A DNA stretch of 9,821 nucleotides from Bog-756 sp036513075 (GTDB taxonomy: Bacteria; Actinomycetota; Acidimicrobiia; Acidimicrobiales; RAAP-2), in assembly GCA_036513075.1 (NCBI GenBank), contig DATBZS010000069.1, positions 1 to 9,821 on the forward strand, written 5' to 3'. The position numbers were made by a program, and so were the translations under genes. Below, piece after piece: positions 1 through 5,822 of the stretch (position 1 is the stretch's first letter; each line of letters begins with the position of its first letter). Below the pieces are notes generated by a model. It was not told the DNA's origin, made no database searches, and saw only the letters and a program-made list of their open reading frames with translations.

Positions 1-680
1 CCGAACGCCGGCCCGCCGATAATGGCAAACATCGAAGCGGCGTGGAACATCGGGGTCTGGAGGAGGTAGACCGAATGGCTCCCGACCGGGCGGACCATCA
101 TGATGTGGACGAGGTTGAGCATCTCGGCACGCTGGTCGAGCAGCACCCCTTTGGGCAGCCCGGTGGTGCCGCCGGTGTACATCAGCACGACAGGGTCGGA
201 CTCCTCGCCCTCCTCGGGGATCTGCGGGTCGGCCGCGGCCATCAATTCGTCGTAGCGGGCGGTGTGCGGCCCGTCGCCGCTTCCGATCAGGACGACGTGG
301 CTCAGGCCGGCCTCCTCACGGACAGCCTCGATGACGGGTGCGAAGATGGCGTCGACGAAGCAGGTGTTCGTGCCCGAGTCGCGCAGCACGTGGACCAGCT
401 CCTTCGGGGCGAACCGGAGGTTCAGCGGATTGATCACGCCGCCCCCGAGGTAGGCCGCGTGGTACAGCTCGAGGTACTCGGGGGAGTTGAGGGCGAGCAC
501 GGCGAACCGGTCGCCACGTCCGATGCCCAGCGAGCGCAGTGTGGCGACGGTCCGGCCGACCCGGTCGAGGTGTTCGGCGAAGGTGCGGGTTGCCCCGGTC
601 GCCGCGTCGGTCACGCACGGCGTATCGGCCAGGCGGTCGACCGTCGGGAGGAGGTACCGGTGGTAGAGGAGTTCCTTCAT
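1..680 (-). CDS. AMP-forming acyl-CoA synthetase (ANL superfamily), N-terminal part, cut by window edge
   Basis: Only the first 226 codons are in the window; the gene runs off the left edge. The ATG at 680-678 opens MKELLYHRYLLP. The family activates a carboxylic acid with ATP to an acyl-adenylate and transfers it to CoA in the cytoplasm. The adenylate-forming P-loop signature YTGGTTGLPKG lies at residues 168-178, and a TPMFHAA motif (substrate/adenine region) begins near residue 209. The N-terminal stretch (LRSLGIGRGDRFAVL, YLELYHAAYLGG, INPLN) matches fatty-acyl-CoA synthetases of the FadD/long-chain type. The substrate cannot be read because the acyl pocket and C-terminal lid are outside. 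The gene lies 65 bp downstream of dinG on the same strand, but a TAGGAT box sits 6 nt before the ATG, so it may have its own leaderless promoter. Family assignment is secure, specificity unknown. Confidence 0.9.
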   Translation of the reverse strand, partial: MKELLYHRYLLPTVDRLADTPCVTDAATGATRTFAEHLDRVGRTVATLRSLGIGRGDRFAVLALNSPEYLELYHAAYLGGGVINPLNLRFAPKELVHVLRDSGTNTCFVDAIFAPVIEAVREEAGLSHVVLIGSGDGPHTARYDELMAAADPQIPEEGEESDPVVLMYTGGTTGLPKGVLLDQRAEMLNLVHIMMVRPVGSHSVYLLQTPMFHAASMFAIIGGPAF

Positions 681-686
681 CCCCGC

Positions 687-692
687 ATCCTA
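687..692 (-). promoter_or_regulatory. Predicted -10 box (TAGGAT) of a leaderless promoter for the acyl-CoA synthetase
   Basis: On the minus strand TAGGAT fits TAnnnT and is followed by exactly 6 nt (GCGGGG) and then the ATG at 680. That would put the transcription start at or next to the start codon. I see no convincing -35 hexamer at 16-18 nt spacing. The same geometry recurs at other genes in this window. Confidence 0.45.
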
Positions 693-727
693 GGGACTGC
701 CGCGCCATTGCGACGGGTGATTGCAAC

Positions 728-741
728 GGCCCGGTGGGGCC
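728..741 (-). terminator. Short GC hairpin just after dinG
   Basis: GGCCC and GGGCC form a 5-bp all-GC stem around a 4-nt loop, 4 nt beyond the dinG stop codon at 746-748. No U-rich tract follows, so intrinsic termination is uncertain. A hairpin with the same stem follows hemW at 6947-6959. Confidence 0.25.
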
Positions 742-745
742 CGCC

Positions 746-2950
746 TCAGCCGTCGTCCCCGGCCGCCACCGCGGCAAGGAACTCGATGACCTCGGCCCGG
801 TCGAGGGTCCGTTTCATGGGCGGGACCCGCTCGAGAAGTGCGCTGCGGTAACGGGCGGTGGCCAGGCGACTGTCGAGCACGGCCACCACGCCCCGGTCGT
901 TGGACGAACGGATGAGCCGGCCCGCCCCCTGGGCCAGCAACGTGCCGGCCCGGGGCAGGTCGACGCGTCCGAATGCCCCGGGACCGGCGAGTTCGCGCCG
1001 GGCCTCGAGGACGGGGTCGTCGGGCCGGGGGAACGGGATCCGGTCGATGGTCACCAGGCTGAGGGTACGACCGGGCACATCGACCCCCTGCCAGAACCCG
1101 AGCGTGGCGAACAGGCAGGTCGACTCGTCGGCCCGGAACGCCTCGACGAGTGCCGGCTTGGGGAGGTCGGACTGGGACAGGATCGGCACGGCCAGCCGCC
1201 CGGACAGCGCCTCGACGGCGGCCCGCATGGCCCGCCAGCTGGTGAACAGGGCGAGGGTGCGCCCACCCGCCGCGGCGATCAGTGTCTCGAGCTCGTCGTG
1301 CAGGGCCGGCTCGGCCTCGGGACGCCGGCGGTCGGGCAGCGATGCGGCCACATATAACAAGGAGTGGGTCCGGTAGTCGAACGGGCTGCCCACGTCGAGG
1401 GTGTCGGTCGCGTCGAGCGGCATGCCGAGGCGCTCGGCCAGGCCGATCGGAACGGTGGCCGACGTGAGGATCCCGGTGACCGAACCCCAGAGCTGTTCGC
1501 CCAGGATCGGACCGACGTCGATGGGGGAGACCCGCAGGGCCGGCGCCCGGTTGCTGTCCTCCACCCAGGCGACCTCCTCGCTCCCCAGCAGGGCCAGGCG
1601 GGCCAGGTCGGCGGCGAGGTGTCCGGCGGCCAGCATCACCCGGTCCCTCCTCGATCGCTCGGTCGACGTCTCGACGTCGCCGGCTTCCCGTTCGGCCCTC
1701 CGGAGATGATCGACCAGCCGCCCGACCCGGCCGGTGGCCAGAGCGAGCAGGGTGCCGATGTCCGGGTCGCTGCCGACCGCCGTGGCCTTCGTCGATGTGC
1801 CCTTCGTCGATGTGGCTGCTCGCACGGCTGCGGTCAATGGCCCCTTGGTTGGGGCGACCGGCAGGGGGGCGAGGCCGAGGTCGAGTCCGACCGGCTCGCC
1901 ATCCGGTGCGGGCCCGGGGTCCGGCCCGTCCTCCGTCAGCTCGGGCGAATCGCCGCCGGTGCCCGCAGCCCCGGGATCCGTGCCGCCTGCGAGGATCTGG
2001 TGGGGTACCCGGCGGCCCGACCACGGGCGGAGCACCCGGTGGAACACGTCGGCCAGATCGGCCACTGCGTCGGCGGCCCGGCCGGCGCCGTCGTCGGCCG
2101 TGTCGAGCACCGGGCGGGCCGCGGTGGCCAGCGCCCGGAACCGACCCGGTCCGACCTCGAGGCCCAGGCTGTCGGTCATCACGTCCTCGACCTCGTGGGC
2201 CTCGTCGAACACCACCACCTGATGCTCGGGAAGTACAAGGCCTCCGCTGGCCAGATGGGCGCCGTACAGGTGGGTGTTGACCACGATGACGTCGGCTTCG
2301 GCGGCGCGGGCCCGGGCGTCCTCGGCGCAGCAGTCGCGTCCCGACGGACACCGGAAGGCACCCGGGCACTCCCGTGCCGTCGTGGACACCATGGCCCAGG
2401 CCCGGAAGTGGGGCTCGAAGGGCAGCTCCGCCCGGTCGCCGGTGATCGTGTCCTCGGCCCAGCGCACCAGGCTGCGCACCTGGTCGGCGATGGTCGCGGG
2501 GTCCGATGTGTCGACCCCGGCTCCCGGGGTCAGGGTGTCATCGGCGTCCGGCGGATCGGCCGACCCGGCGGCCAGGGTGAGCTGGCCGGCCGTGCCGCCG
2601 ATCTCGCTCACGCGCTGGCGGCAGACGTAGTTGCTGCGCCCCTTCAGCACGGCGAAGGTCAACCCGGCATCGGTGGCCGCCGCCACCATCGGGAGATCCT
2701 TGTCGGCCAACTGGTCCTGGAGGGCCTTGGTGGCCGTGGCCACCACCACCCGCTCGCCGGACAGGGCGGCGGGCACCAGGTAGGCGAGGGACTTGCCGGT
2801 GCCGGTGCCGGCCTGGACGACCAGGTGGCGCCCGCCGGCCATCGACGTGGCCACCGCGACAGCCATCTCGACCTGTCCGGGACGGGATTCGCCGCCCCCG
2901 GGCAGGCCGGCGGCCACTCGCGCCAGAGTGGTGGTGACCTCGTCGGGCAT
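746..2950 (-). CDS. dinG: DinG-type ATP-dependent DNA helicase (XPD/Rad3-like, Fe-S), 734 aa
   Basis: This is a superfamily 2 helicase of the Rad3/XPD-DinG branch (COG1199). Such enzymes unwind DNA 5'-3' and resolve structures such as R-loops and stalled forks. Visible motifs: RPGQ Q-motif-like (23-26), Walker A AGTGTGKS (47-54), DEAH box (249-252), TSAT (496-499), FTSW (569-572), GFWQGVDVPG (618-627) and QGAGRLIR (674-681). Cys110, Cys195, Cys201 and Cys207 or Cys208 between Walker A and DEAH are spaced as Fe-S ligands. Residues about 318-395 form a Pro/Gly/Thr-rich low-complexity insert absent from the core fold. The ATG at 2950 has no Shine-Dalgarno, but TAGTGT lies 6 nt upstream, supporting a leaderless start. 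tauE-like lies 50 bp upstream on the same strand. Induction by DNA damage is known for E. coli dinG; here it is not shown. Confidence 0.93.
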   Translation of the reverse strand: MPDEVTTTLARVAAGLPGGGESRPGQVEMAVAVATSMAGGRHLVVQAGTGTGKSLAYLVPAALSGERVVVATATKALQDQLADKDLPMVAAATDAGLTFAVLKGRSNYVCRQRVSEIGGTAGQLTLAAGSADPPDADDTLTPGAGVDTSDPATIADQVRSLVRWAEDTITGDRAELPFEPHFRAWAMVSTTARECPGAFRCPSGRDCCAEDARARAAEADVIVVNTHLYGAHLASGGLVLPEHQVVVFDEAHEVEDVMTDSLGLEVGPGRFRALATAARPVLDTADDGAGRAADAVADLADVFHRVLRPWSGRRVPHQILAGGTDPGAAGTGGDSPELTEDGPDPGPAPDGEPVGLDLGLAPLPVAPTKGPLTAAVRAATSTKGTSTKATAVGSDPDIGTLLALATGRVGRLVDHLRRAEREAGDVETSTERSRRDRVMLAAGHLAADLARLALLGSEEVAWVEDSNRAPALRVSPIDVGPILGEQLWGSVTGILTSATVPIGLAERLGMPLDATDTLDVGSPFDYRTHSLLYVAASLPDRRRPEAEPALHDELETLIAAAGGRTLALFTSWRAMRAAVEALSGRLAVPILSQSDLPKPALVEAFRADESTCLFATLGFWQGVDVPGRTLSLVTIDRIPFPRPDDPVLEARRELAGPGAFGRVDLPRAGTLLAQGAGRLIRSSNDRGVVAVLDSRLATARYRSALLERVPPMKRTLDRAEVIEFLAAVAAGDDG
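1786..1815. repeat. 15-bp in-frame tandem duplication inside the DinG linker
   Basis: CCTTCGTCGATGTG occurs at 1786-1799 and again at 1801-1814 with a 15-bp period. On the coding strand the two units encode TSTKG/TSTKA in the low-complexity insert of the helicase. The copies are identical over 14 bp, so the duplication looks recent, and it keeps the reading frame. Confidence 0.85.
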
Positions 2951-2953
2951 CCG

Positions 2954-2975
2954 CCGACACTACCGGCCGTGTCGG
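2954..2975. repeat. Perfect 7-bp inverted repeat (operator-like) overlapping the dinG -10 box
   Basis: CCGACAC (2954-2960) and GTGTCGG (2969-2975) are perfect inverted copies around an 8-nt spacer. The repeat lies in the 50-bp gap between the permease gene and dinG and covers the predicted dinG -10 box. It could be a repressor operator, or a hairpin ending the upstream transcript. It is not the known actinobacterial LexA box (CGAAC-N4-GTTCG). Confidence 0.6.
2957..2962 (-). promoter_or_regulatory. Predicted -10 box (TAGTGT) of a leaderless dinG promoter
   Basis: On the minus strand TAGTGT fits TAnnnT and is followed by 6 nt (CGGCGG) and the dinG ATG at 2950. No clear -35 is seen. The box lies within the left arm and loop of the inverted repeat at 2954-2975. 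Confidence 0.45.
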
Positions 2976-3000
2976 TCGCCCCGGACTGGTCGCGGGCCTC

Positions 3001-3759
3001 TCAGTGCCACTCGACGGCCAGGACGACGGCCACGCCCACCCCGACCACCACGATGCACACCCGTAGGACCTTGGCCGGCAGTCGCCGGCCGTAGTGGCCG
3101 CCCAGCTGTCCGCCGATGGTCGAACCGACGGCGATGAGGGCGACCACCGACCATGACACGTTTGTCGACACGATGAACACGATGGCCGCCACCCCGTTGA
3201 CGATGAGGGCCAGCGAGTTCTTGGTCCCGTTGAGCCGCTGCAGGTCGTCGTCGATGAAGATGGCCAGGAGGCTGATGAGGATGACGCCCTGGGCGGCGCC
3301 GAAGTAGCCGCCGTAGATGCCGGTCAGGAACACCCCGACCAGCAGCGGGGCCCCGCCGTGGACGTTGCGCTCCCCCCTCGCGGCCAGCCAGGTGCTGACC
3401 CGGGGCTGGATGGCCATCAGCACGGCGGCCAGGAGTACCAGTGCCGGAATGGCCGCCTTGAACACGCTGGAGGGAAGGGCGAGGAGCAGGACCGCCCCGG
3501 TGAGGGCTCCGGTCATCGAGGCCGCCCCCAGTTGCACCACCCGGGACCGCTGGCCGACCAGCTCCCGGCGATAGGCGACGACCGCGCTGGCACTGCCGGG
3601 CACCAGGCCGACGTTGTTCGACACGTTGGCCAGCACCGGCGGGTACCCGAGGGCGAGCAGGGTCGGGAAGGTGATCAGCGACCCCGAGCCCACGATCACG
3701 TTGATCGTGCCGGCGGCCAGCCCGGCGACGAAGATGGCCAGGGCGGCCCACGGGGTCAT
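3001..3759 (-). CDS. TauE/SafE-family (DUF81) membrane permease, 252 aa
   Basis: This is a hydrophobic integral membrane protein of the TauE/SafE family (COG0730), whose members are proposed exporters of sulfite, sulfoacetate or other organosulfur anions. The family's two-repeat architecture is visible. Repeat 1 has the Gly-rich GLAAGTINVIVGSGSL at 13-28 followed by TFP and NVSNNVG (45-51). Repeat 2 has TGIYGGYFGAAQGV at 146-159 followed by LNGTKN (166-171). About seven to eight TM helices can be drawn, roughly 5-32, 38-62, 75-95, 98-117, 137-168, 180-198, 202-222 and 229-249. A charged loop (119-134) joins the halves. Length is normal for the family. The ATG at 3759 has no Shine-Dalgarno but a full -35/-10 pair ends 6 nt upstream. 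Nothing in the window identifies the substrate; no sulfur genes are adjacent. Confidence 0.85.
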   Translation of the reverse strand: MTPWAALAIFVAGLAAGTINVIVGSGSLITFPTLLALGYPPVLANVSNNVGLVPGSASAVVAYRRELVGQRSRVVQLGAASMTGALTGAVLLLALPSSVFKAAIPALVLLAAVLMAIQPRVSTWLAARGERNVHGGAPLLVGVFLTGIYGGYFGAAQGVILISLLAIFIDDDLQRLNGTKNSLALIVNGVAAIVFIVSTNVSWSVVALIAVGSTIGGQLGGHYGRRLPAKVLRVCIVVVGVGVAVVLAVEWH

Positions 3760-3765
3760 GGGGAG

Positions 3766-3794
3766 GGTCTAGTCGTCACAGCACCCGCACTCAA
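3766..3794 (-). promoter_or_regulatory. Predicted leaderless promoter of the TauE/SafE-family gene
   Basis: On the minus strand TTGAGT (3794-3789) is followed by exactly 17 nt and TAGACC (3771-3766), then 6 nt to the ATG at 3759. The -35 matches TTGAnn well. The -10 lacks the final T of TAnnnT. This is the only start in the window where both hexamers are visible at ideal spacing. Confidence 0.5.
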
Positions 3795-3818
3795 CCATCG
3801 GGGCGGCCCGCCGGCGGC

Positions 3819-3841
3819 GGCCGCGCCGTCACGGCGCCGCC
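3819..3841. repeat. Inverted repeat in the divergent intergenic region
   Basis: GCGCCG (3823-3828) and CGGCGC (3832-3837) form a 6-bp stem around TCA. A C/C mismatch and three further G-C pairs (3819-3821 with 3839-3841) extend it. It sits between the two outward-facing predicted promoters, so it could separate them or bind a regulator. The region is extremely GC-rich, so chance is a real alternative. Confidence 0.4.
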
Positions 3842-3879
3842 CGCCCGGGACCAGGGCACGACCGGTCCGGCCGAAGGGA

Positions 3880-3885
3880 TAGGTT
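3880..3885 (+). promoter_or_regulatory. Predicted -10 box (TAGGTT) of a leaderless uppS promoter
   Basis: TAGGTT fits TAnnnT and is followed by 6 nt and the GTG at 3892. No good -35 is seen. The spacing favours 3892 as both transcript and protein start, over the in-frame GTG at 3907. Confidence 0.5.
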
Positions 3886-3891
3886 CGCGGC

Positions 3892-4662
3892 GTGCACGAT
3901 GATCCGGTGAACGCAGGTGAGGACGGGGCGGAGGAGGACGACGTCGTTTGCGCCGCCGACGTGGCCGACGGCCCCGTGCCCGTCCATGTGGCCTGTGTGA
4001 TGGACGGCAACGGCCGGTGGGCGGCCCGCCGCGGCCTGCCCCGCACCGAGGGCCACGCGGCCGGCGAGGCGGCGCTGCTCGACGCGGTGGAAGGTGCCCT
4101 CGAGCTGGGGATCCCGTGGATCACCATGTACGCCTTCTCCACCGAGAACTGGCGGCGTCCCCCCGACGAGGTCCGCTATCTCATGGGGTTCAACGAGGGT
4201 CTCCTCATGCGCCGGCGCGACGAGCTCAATGAGAAAGGGGTCCGGATCCGGTTCGCCGGACGGCGCGACTGGCGGGTGCCGAAGCGGGTGCTCAAGCGGA
4301 TGGACGAGTCCATCGAGTTGACCAAGCACAACCGACGCTGCACCTTGACCATGGCGTTCAACTACGGCGGCCGGGCCGAGATCGTCGACGCCGTCCGGGA
4401 CCTGGTGGCCGACGGCGTCAAGCCCGAAAAGGTCACCGAGAAGGCCATCCGCTCCCACCTCTACTTCCCCGACCAGCCCGACCCCGACCTGGTCATCCGC
4501 ACGTCGGGAGAGCACCGGATCTCCAACTTCCTACTGTGGCAGCTCGCCTACAGCGAACTGGTCTTCACCGAGGTGCTGTGGCCGGACTTCCGCCGGACCC
4601 ACCTGTTCGCCGCGGTACGCGACTTCCAGCGACGCCAGCGCCGCTACGGGGGCGTCACCTGA
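3892..4662 (+). CDS. uppS: Isoprenyl (undecaprenyl/decaprenyl) diphosphate synthase, 256 aa
   Basis: This is a Z-type (cis) prenyltransferase that elongates an allylic diphosphate with isopentenyl diphosphate to make the polyprenyl carrier lipid of peptidoglycan and other wall polymers. All family signatures are present: MDGNGRWA (37-44; Asp38 is the Mg-binding aspartate), FSTENWRR (82-89), and RTSGEHRISNFLLWQ (193-207; Arg193, Arg199 and Ser201 bind IPP diphosphate), then AYSEL with Glu212. Length is close to the usual 250 aa. The conserved core begins only around residue 32, after an acidic, low-complexity N-terminus. The start is GTG at 3892, chosen because TAGGTT lies 6 nt upstream. The stop TGA overlaps the next gene's ATG by one base, implying translational coupling. 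Product chain length (C50 or C55, or short-chain Z,E-farnesyl) cannot be told from sequence alone. Confidence 0.95.
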   Translation: MHDDPVNAGEDGAEEDDVVCAADVADGPVPVHVACVMDGNGRWAARRGLPRTEGHAAGEAALLDAVEGALELGIPWITMYAFSTENWRRPPDEVRYLMGFNEGLLMRRRDELNEKGVRIRFAGRRDWRVPKRVLKRMDESIELTKHNRRCTLTMAFNYGGRAEIVDAVRDLVADGVKPEKVTEKAIRSHLYFPDQPDPDLVIRTSGEHRISNFLLWQLAYSELVFTEVLWPDFRRTHLFAAVRDFQRRQRRYGGVT

Positions 4663-5078
4663 TGGGCCGCCTGCCCCGTCGCCCGGTCGGCCACCTGTCC
4701 GACCCGGACCACGTCCGCAGCGACGCCGGCGGAGTGTGGATCGTGACCGGCTGGGTGCTGGGTGGGCTCGTCTACGTCGGGGTGGTGGTGGCGTGGCACG
4801 CCGGGTTCACCGCGGCCGCGCCGTTCGTCATCATTCCCGCCGTGCTGGTGGTCATGATCGGCGGGGGCAACTTGCTGAGCGGCAAGCGCTCGGGCCGCCC
4901 CGCCCCCCGGTTCAACCGTCCCGATCCGGTGCCGCTATCGTCGCTGCGGGGTGATGGCGTGGCATCCGCCGGCTCCGACGGGGCCGCACGCAGCCCCGCC
5001 GACGGCCCGCTGCCCGGTGGCGGACGCGGTGCCGAGGGCACCCCACCCGGTCCCGCCGCCCCGGAATCCGGGTCATGA
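4662..5078 (+). CDS. Small two-TM membrane protein with Pro/Gly-rich tail, 138 aa, function unknown
   Basis: I do not recognise this gene. It starts at the ATG at 4662-4664, which overlaps the uppS stop by one base, and its own stop overlaps the recO start (ATGA at 5075-5078). This tight packing, and the fact that the frame upstream of 4662 overlaps uppS, fix the start. Residues about 25-46 (rich in V, G, W) and 51-69 form two hydrophobic segments linked by a very short turn, probably a helical hairpin. Residues 1-24 contain several Arg and Asp. Residues 73-138 are a polar tail with basic residues just after TM2 (KRSGR at 75-79), followed by a Pro/Gly/Ser/Ala-rich, likely disordered stretch without cysteines. 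The basic residues suggest a cytoplasmic C-terminus by the positive-inside rule. Its position suggests a membrane or envelope role near UppS, but that is inference. Confidence 0.75.
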   Translation: MGRLPRRPVGHLSDPDHVRSDAGGVWIVTGWVLGGLVYVGVVVAWHAGFTAAAPFVIIPAVLVVMIGGGNLLSGKRSGRPAPRFNRPDPVPLSSLRGDGVASAGSDGAARSPADGPLPGGGRGAEGTPPGPAAPESGS

Positions 5079-5800
5079 CCCAGTTCCGTGACCGGGGTGT
5101 GGTGCTGCGCACCATCCGCCTGGGCGAGGCGGACCGCATCGTCACCCTGATGACCGAGCACCACGGCAAGGTCCGGGCGGTGGCCAAGGGCGTGCGCCGC
5201 ACCACCTCCAAGTTCGGGTCCCGCCTCGAGCCGCTCAGCCACGTGGCCCTGCTCGGCTGGCAGGGCCGGGGCGATCTCGACACCATCAACCAGGTCGAGG
5301 TCATCGACATCTTCCGTCCCGTGCGCGAAGACCTCGACCGGATGTCGGCCGGGCTCTCGATGCTCGAGGTGGTCGACCAGGTGGGCCAGGAGCGCCACGC
5401 CAACCCGGCCCTCTACGAGATGGTGGTCCGGGCCATCGCCGCCATGGCCGAGCGCAACTCGCCCATGGTGGCCCCCGCCTTCTTCCTCAAGGTCCTCGCC
5501 CTCGAGGGCTCGGCCCCGATGCTCGACGGGTGCGTCTCGTGCGGCCAGGACGACGATGCCGAGCTGGTGGCCTTCGACATCGTGGAGGGCGGGGTGCTGT
5601 GCCGGGCGTGCCGGCGGGGCCGGCCGCTGTCGGCCGACGGGTTGGCCCTCCTGCGTCGCACCCTCGGCGGCGGTCTGTCCGGTGTGTTGGCCGAATCCCG
5701 TTCGGCGACCACCGATGAGGTGACGGCGCTCGCCACCGAGGCCATGGAGGCCCACCTCGACCGCCGGCTCCGCTCCGTCCGGACCGGCCAGGTCTCCTGA
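5075..5800 (+). CDS. recO: DNA repair protein RecO, 241 aa
   Basis: RecO acts with RecR (and RecF) to load RecA on SSB-coated single-stranded DNA and can anneal strands. The N-terminal OB-fold is recognisable, with FRDRGVVLRTIRLGEADRI near residues 4-22, the TEHHGKVRAVAKGVRR segment (27-42) and SRLEPLS (49-55). The C-terminal part is helical and carries a zinc-finger-like CxxC-19-CxxC pattern: Cys153, Cys156, Cys176 and Cys179, with PMLDGCVSCG as the family hallmark. Length is typical. The ATG at 5075 shares the ATGA overlap with the upstream membrane-protein gene, so translation is probably coupled. hemW follows after 22 bp. uppS and recO are also neighbours in mycobacteria, consistent with an actinobacterial core cluster. 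Confidence 0.93.
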   Translation: MTQFRDRGVVLRTIRLGEADRIVTLMTEHHGKVRAVAKGVRRTTSKFGSRLEPLSHVALLGWQGRGDLDTINQVEVIDIFRPVREDLDRMSAGLSMLEVVDQVGQERHANPALYEMVVRAIAAMAERNSPMVAPAFFLKVLALEGSAPMLDGCVSCGQDDDAELVAFDIVEGGVLCRACRRGRPLSADGLALLRRTLGGGLSGVLAESRSATTDEVTALATEAMEAHLDRRLRSVRTGQVS

Positions 5801-5810
5801 GCCCGCACGC

Positions 5811-5814
5811 GGGA
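5811..5814 (+). promoter_or_regulatory. Weak Shine-Dalgarno (GGGA) for hemW
   Basis: GGGA ends 8 nt before the GTG at 5823. No TAnnnT box is found near this start, so hemW appears to be translated from the upstream operon transcript. An in-frame alternative GTG at 5847 would remove eight poorly conserved residues. Confidence 0.3.
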
Positions 5815-5822
5815 CTTCACCG

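Noticed and set aside
707..724. ATTGC direct repeat upstream of the acyl-CoA synthetase, as a regulator site
   Set aside because: Two 5-bp copies 13 bp apart are expected by chance; no further copies or dyad symmetry are seen.
42..851. A 269-codon plus-strand open frame at the left end
   Set aside because: It lies opposite the acyl-CoA synthetase, whose minus-strand frame has the YTGGTTGLPKG signature. The plus frame has no recognisable domain.
1364..3094. A 576-codon plus-strand open frame opposite dinG, and a 559-codon minus-strand frame at 690-2369
   Set aside because: They are antisense or out-of-frame shadows of dinG caused by very high GC at third positions. Their translations are Arg/Gly/Pro-rich with no motif, while the dinG frame carries all the helicase motifs.
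4536..4661. In-frame upstream extension of the small membrane protein
   Set aside because: It overlaps the conserved C-terminal part of uppS. The ATG at 4662, with its one-base overlap, is the natural coupled start.
5802..5813. CCCG-CACG-CGGG hairpin after recO as a terminator
   Set aside because: It has only 4 bp and no U tract, and it lies in a 22-bp gap inside what looks like an operon; it also overlaps the weak hemW ribosome binding site.
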